Shown here: positions 25,105-26,889 of the stretch, piece by piece
How positions within the stretch are numbered: position 1 is the first letter of the stretch
Layout: each line of letters starts with the position of its first letter
Assembly (NCBI GenBank): GCA_023229605.1
Contig: JALNYY010000049.1
Location: forward strand, 1-26,889
Direction: 5' to 3'
Length of the DNA stretch: 26,889 nucleotides
DNA from: Methylobacter sp.
GTDB taxonomy: Bacteria > Pseudomonadota > Gammaproteobacteria > Methylococcales > Methylomonadaceae
Translations under genes and position numbers: made by a program
The notes under the pieces: model-generated
What the model was told of the DNA's origin: nothing
Seen by the model: the letters and a program-made list of their open reading frames with translations, nothing else
Databases searched by the model: none

Positions 25105-26610
25105 TCATTTAGGCTCAAAGGTCATAAAATAACCGCAATGATCGGAAACCCGGCCGTAATCCTGATCGGTAAACAAAACCCTGGCCGAGGTGACATGCAG
25201 CTCACTGGCTTTATTCAAGAAAACATAATCGATACGGTAATCGTCGCTCAGGTAATCGCTCCAGTGGGGATCGTTCACCCTGAATACTTTTTCAAACACG
25301 CCTTCTGAATTGGCCGCCAAATACTGGTCGTCATATTGGTGACCATCGACGACCAGATGGTAGCCTTCGGACCCGGCGGCGATGTTAAAATCGCCGCACA
25401 GCAACGTGGCGCCGACCTGCGCCGACTGTTGCTTCTCGGCCCACTCGCACAGCCGTTTGAATTGCCCGGCAAAACCGTCTTCCCACCAGCTTAAATGCGC
25501 CGAAAAAACATTAACCCGGCCCATGTAAGGCGCCTTGATTTGGGCCATGACCACTTTTCTGGAATGGATGCTGTAGGCATCATGGCTGTCCGATACATAC
25601 CTGGCATCCTGCTTGATGAACGGATATTTGCTTAGAATGGCGACGCCTTCGCGGTACTTGTCGAAACCCAGATGCGACCAGTCGGTATGGATATGGTACG
25701 GCGTAGGCAGGCGGTCGTTGATTATCCTGGCGGAATTGGACGCCCAGTCCCCCGCCCCGTCATTCCATAATTCGGCCACTTCCTGAAGGCAGACGACATC
25801 GGCATTCAGTTCATCAATCGCCTTGGCTATCTGGGAGAATTTATAATCCTGATTATCTTCCTGATAACAATGCAGGTTAAGAATCAAGACCTTCAGCGGC
25901 TCGCGGCTGAGCGAGTAATTTTTGCCGTGATTATTGTCCCAAAAAACCCGGCCGTGGCGCTCAAGCGAGATGCTGTATTGCAAGCGAAAAGCCTGGCCGA
26001 TCCTGAGCCAGCCTTTCCAGGCTGCAACCCCGTATTGGTTGGGGTTCCTGGCATTGCTGAGCGATTCTTTATCCCAGTAGGTTCTTTTGAAATGGCAGGC
26101 CGTTTTATGGGTATGCCGCCAGTTGTCGGTCGTCCAGTACACCATCACTTGGTCGGCATCGATAAACTTGTCCACCGCCACGGTGATCGGAACGAATTTT
26201 TGCCCGTCTTCCAGCTTGTTAGCAAAACCTGTGCTTAAAACCGGAACAGGGTAAGCCACTTGGATGCCGGAGTCGGCCTGGCTGGAATAATTCAAGCCCT
26301 GTTTATTATCCCAGCACTCGCCTGCCGGGGTCTGACAGCGAAGCCCGAAGCGGATATTACCGGGCAGCGATTTGGCCGGGCTGAGCTGAAAACTGACTTG
26401 CGCCTGCCAGTATTCCTGATCGTGCTCCAGCTTGCTGTGATAGTTTGCAGGCAGGGTTTGCCAGTCGCCATCTTCACCCGCCCAGACCACATCGACCCGT
26501 TTATCGTAGCTTGCGCTTTCCACCTGCATAAAAAAAACCAAGGTCTGCTGAACGCCGGTTTTTTTTCGGGTAATCACATTTTCAACATACAGCAGTTGGA
26601 TTTTGTCCAT
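25105..26610 (-). CDS. Two CBM21-like domains fused to an endonuclease/exonuclease/phosphatase domain
   Basis: A 501-residue protein. Residues about 5-115 and 130-235 are two beta-sandwich modules. They end WDNKQGLNY (100-108) and WDNNHGKNY (224-232), and the second contains VYWTTDNWRHT (157-167). These are hallmarks of CBM21, the starch/glycogen-binding module of fungal glucoamylases and PP1 glycogen-targeting subunits. Residues 238-501 form an EEP domain with the whole catalytic set: N245 (LNLH), E277 (LQEV), H372 (SAHLSWW), D407/N409 (GDFN), D461 (RIDYVF) and D490-H491 (SDHCGY). There is no signal peptide, so it should be cytosolic. A GGAG lies 7 bases before the ATG. It sits between a GH57 gene and the PLD-like gene, all on one strand. 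Family members cleave DNA, RNA, sphingomyelin or sugar/inositol phosphates; a glycogen-bound phosphoesterase is the inferred role. Confidence 0.85.
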   Translation of the reverse strand: MDKIQLLYVENVITRKKTGVQQTLVFFMQVESASYDKRVDVVWAGEDGDWQTLPANYHSKLEHDQEYWQAQVSFQLSPAKSLPGNIRFGLRCQTPAGECWDNKQGLNYSSQADSGIQVAYPVPVLSTGFANKLEDGQKFVPITVAVDKFIDADQVMVYWTTDNWRHTHKTACHFKRTYWDKESLSNARNPNQYGVAAWKGWLRIGQAFRLQYSISLERHGRVFWDNNHGKNYSLSREPLKVLILNLHCYQEDNQDYKFSQIAKAIDELNADVVCLQEVAELWNDGAGDWASNSARIINDRLPTPYHIHTDWSHLGFDKYREGVAILSKYPFIKQDARYVSDSHDAYSIHSRKVVMAQIKAPYMGRVNVFSAHLSWWEDGFAGQFKRLCEWAEKQQSAQVGATLLCGDFNIAAGSEGYHLVVDGHQYDDQYLAANSEGVFEKVFRVNDPHWSDYLSDDYRIDYVFLNKASELHVTSARVLFTDQDYGRVSDHCGYFMTFEPK

Positions 26611-26654
26611 CCTTTGTCTCCGCGATGACCGGCCTAAAATGCAGGTTAGATAAT

Positions 26655-26679
26655 GTAAGGTACGCTGTGCGCACCTTAC
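26655..26679. repeat. REP-like palindrome at the end of the right-edge GH57 gene
   Basis: GTAAGGT (26655-26661) pairs with ACCTTAC (26673-26679), and inside it CGC pairs with GCG around TGT, with one mismatch. The element overlaps the stop codon of the partial GH57 gene. It shares GTGCGCACC(C/T)TAC with 38-49. Confidence 0.55.
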
Positions 26680-26889
26680 GCTTTAGGCTTAAAACCCGCC
26701 CCTACGCTTGGAGGATTGTAATCCCGAAAATCAATGTCAGGAAAAATATTATCCATGATCTCCAAAGCGGTCAAGTAACGCTCGTTGAGCCTGTTCTTAC
26801 GGATACTGTCGTGTAAATAGTTAAACCGGGCCAGGTGATCGGTAATGCGTTTGTTCGCATAATCGATGGTTGTGCCCGATTTCATGATA
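26676..26889 (-). CDS. C-terminal end of a GH57 glycoside hydrolase (branching-enzyme-like), cut by the window edge
   Basis: About 70 codons are present; the frame stays open through the right edge, so the real start is outside. The visible part reads IMKSGTTIDYANKRITDHLARF...YLTALEIMDNIFPDIDFRDY in overlapping pieces. This closely follows the C-terminus of GH57/DUF1957 proteins (FIMKTGT...YA..R...H..RF, then DNIFPDIDYR.Y), a group that includes alpha-1,4-glucan branching enzymes. It would act on cytosolic alpha-glucan. The last dozen residues, SVGAGFKPKA, look like read-through into a REP-type element and are probably not part of the fold. It is upstream of the CBM21 gene on the same strand (65-base gap), so it is likely the preceding member of one operon. 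Confidence 0.78.
   Translation of the reverse strand, partial: IMKSGTTIDYANKRITDHLARFNYLHDSIRKNRLNERYLTALEIMDNIFPDIDFRDYNPPSVGAGFKPKA

Noticed and set aside
23277..26610. PLD-like plus endonuclease-like genes as an anti-phage defence pair
   Set aside because: Both folds occur in defence, but the CBM21 modules and the tight setting within glycogen genes fit carbohydrate metabolism better; no helicase, ATPase or sensor gene is present.
26260..26628. 122-codon plus-strand frame opposite the CBM21/EEP gene
   Set aside because: It is antisense to the first CBM21-like domain; the minus-strand product carries recognisable motifs.

Overview
The window looks like chromosomal DNA from a gammaproteobacterial methanotroph or methylotroph, probably order Methylococcales. 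This is inferred from three things: a lanthanide-type methanol dehydrogenase (XoxF) with its partner XoxJ, the gammaproteobacterial gene order cysS / peptidyl-prolyl isomerase / lpxH, and a large glycogen cluster with interspersed short palindromic repeats. I see no phage, transposase, CRISPR array or plasmid gene.

Layout. Positions 195-3014 encode a class I adenylate cyclase (cyaA). It converges on a complete tmRNA gene (ssrA, minus strand, 3112-3503) that has a CCA end, a closed acceptor stem and the tag ANDENYSMALAA. After a repeat-bearing gap come two overlapping minus-strand genes for large membrane-associated P-loop GTPases (3770-7112). Divergent from them is a small lipoprotein gene (7242-7667), which converges on a DUF2959 gene (7670-8362). 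Next are cysS (minus), and on the plus strand an exported cyclophilin and lpxH. lpxH appears to start at TTG directly behind a short tandem repeat.

Positions 11842-14691 hold xoxF and xoxJ, separated by a strong terminator hairpin. xoxF has a 330-base upstream region with a promoter candidate and a 12-bp perfect palindrome. No cytochrome gene (xoxG) is adjacent.

From 14742 to the right edge the window is devoted to alpha-glucan metabolism. A minus-strand operon runs glgC -> GH57 glucanase -> malQ, with glgC and the GH57 gene overlapping. Divergent from it are glgB and then glgA. Converging on glgA from the right is a second minus-strand set: the C-terminal end of another GH57 protein (branching-enzyme-like, cut by the window edge), then an endonuclease/exonuclease/phosphatase-fold protein carrying two N-terminal CBM21-like starch/glycogen-binding domains, then a two-HKD phospholipase-D-like protein.

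The most interesting point is this last set. A phosphoester-cleaving fold fused to two glycogen-binding modules, and a PLD-like phosphodiesterase-fold protein, sit beside the glycogen synthase gene. Neither has a signal peptide, so both should be cytosolic with the glycogen. I infer a possible bacterial analogue of glycogen dephosphorylation (compare laforin or SEX4, which join a glucan-binding module to a phosphatase of a different fold). This is a hypothesis from architecture and context only.

At least five kinds of dispersed palindrome or inverted-repeat element occupy the gaps between genes.
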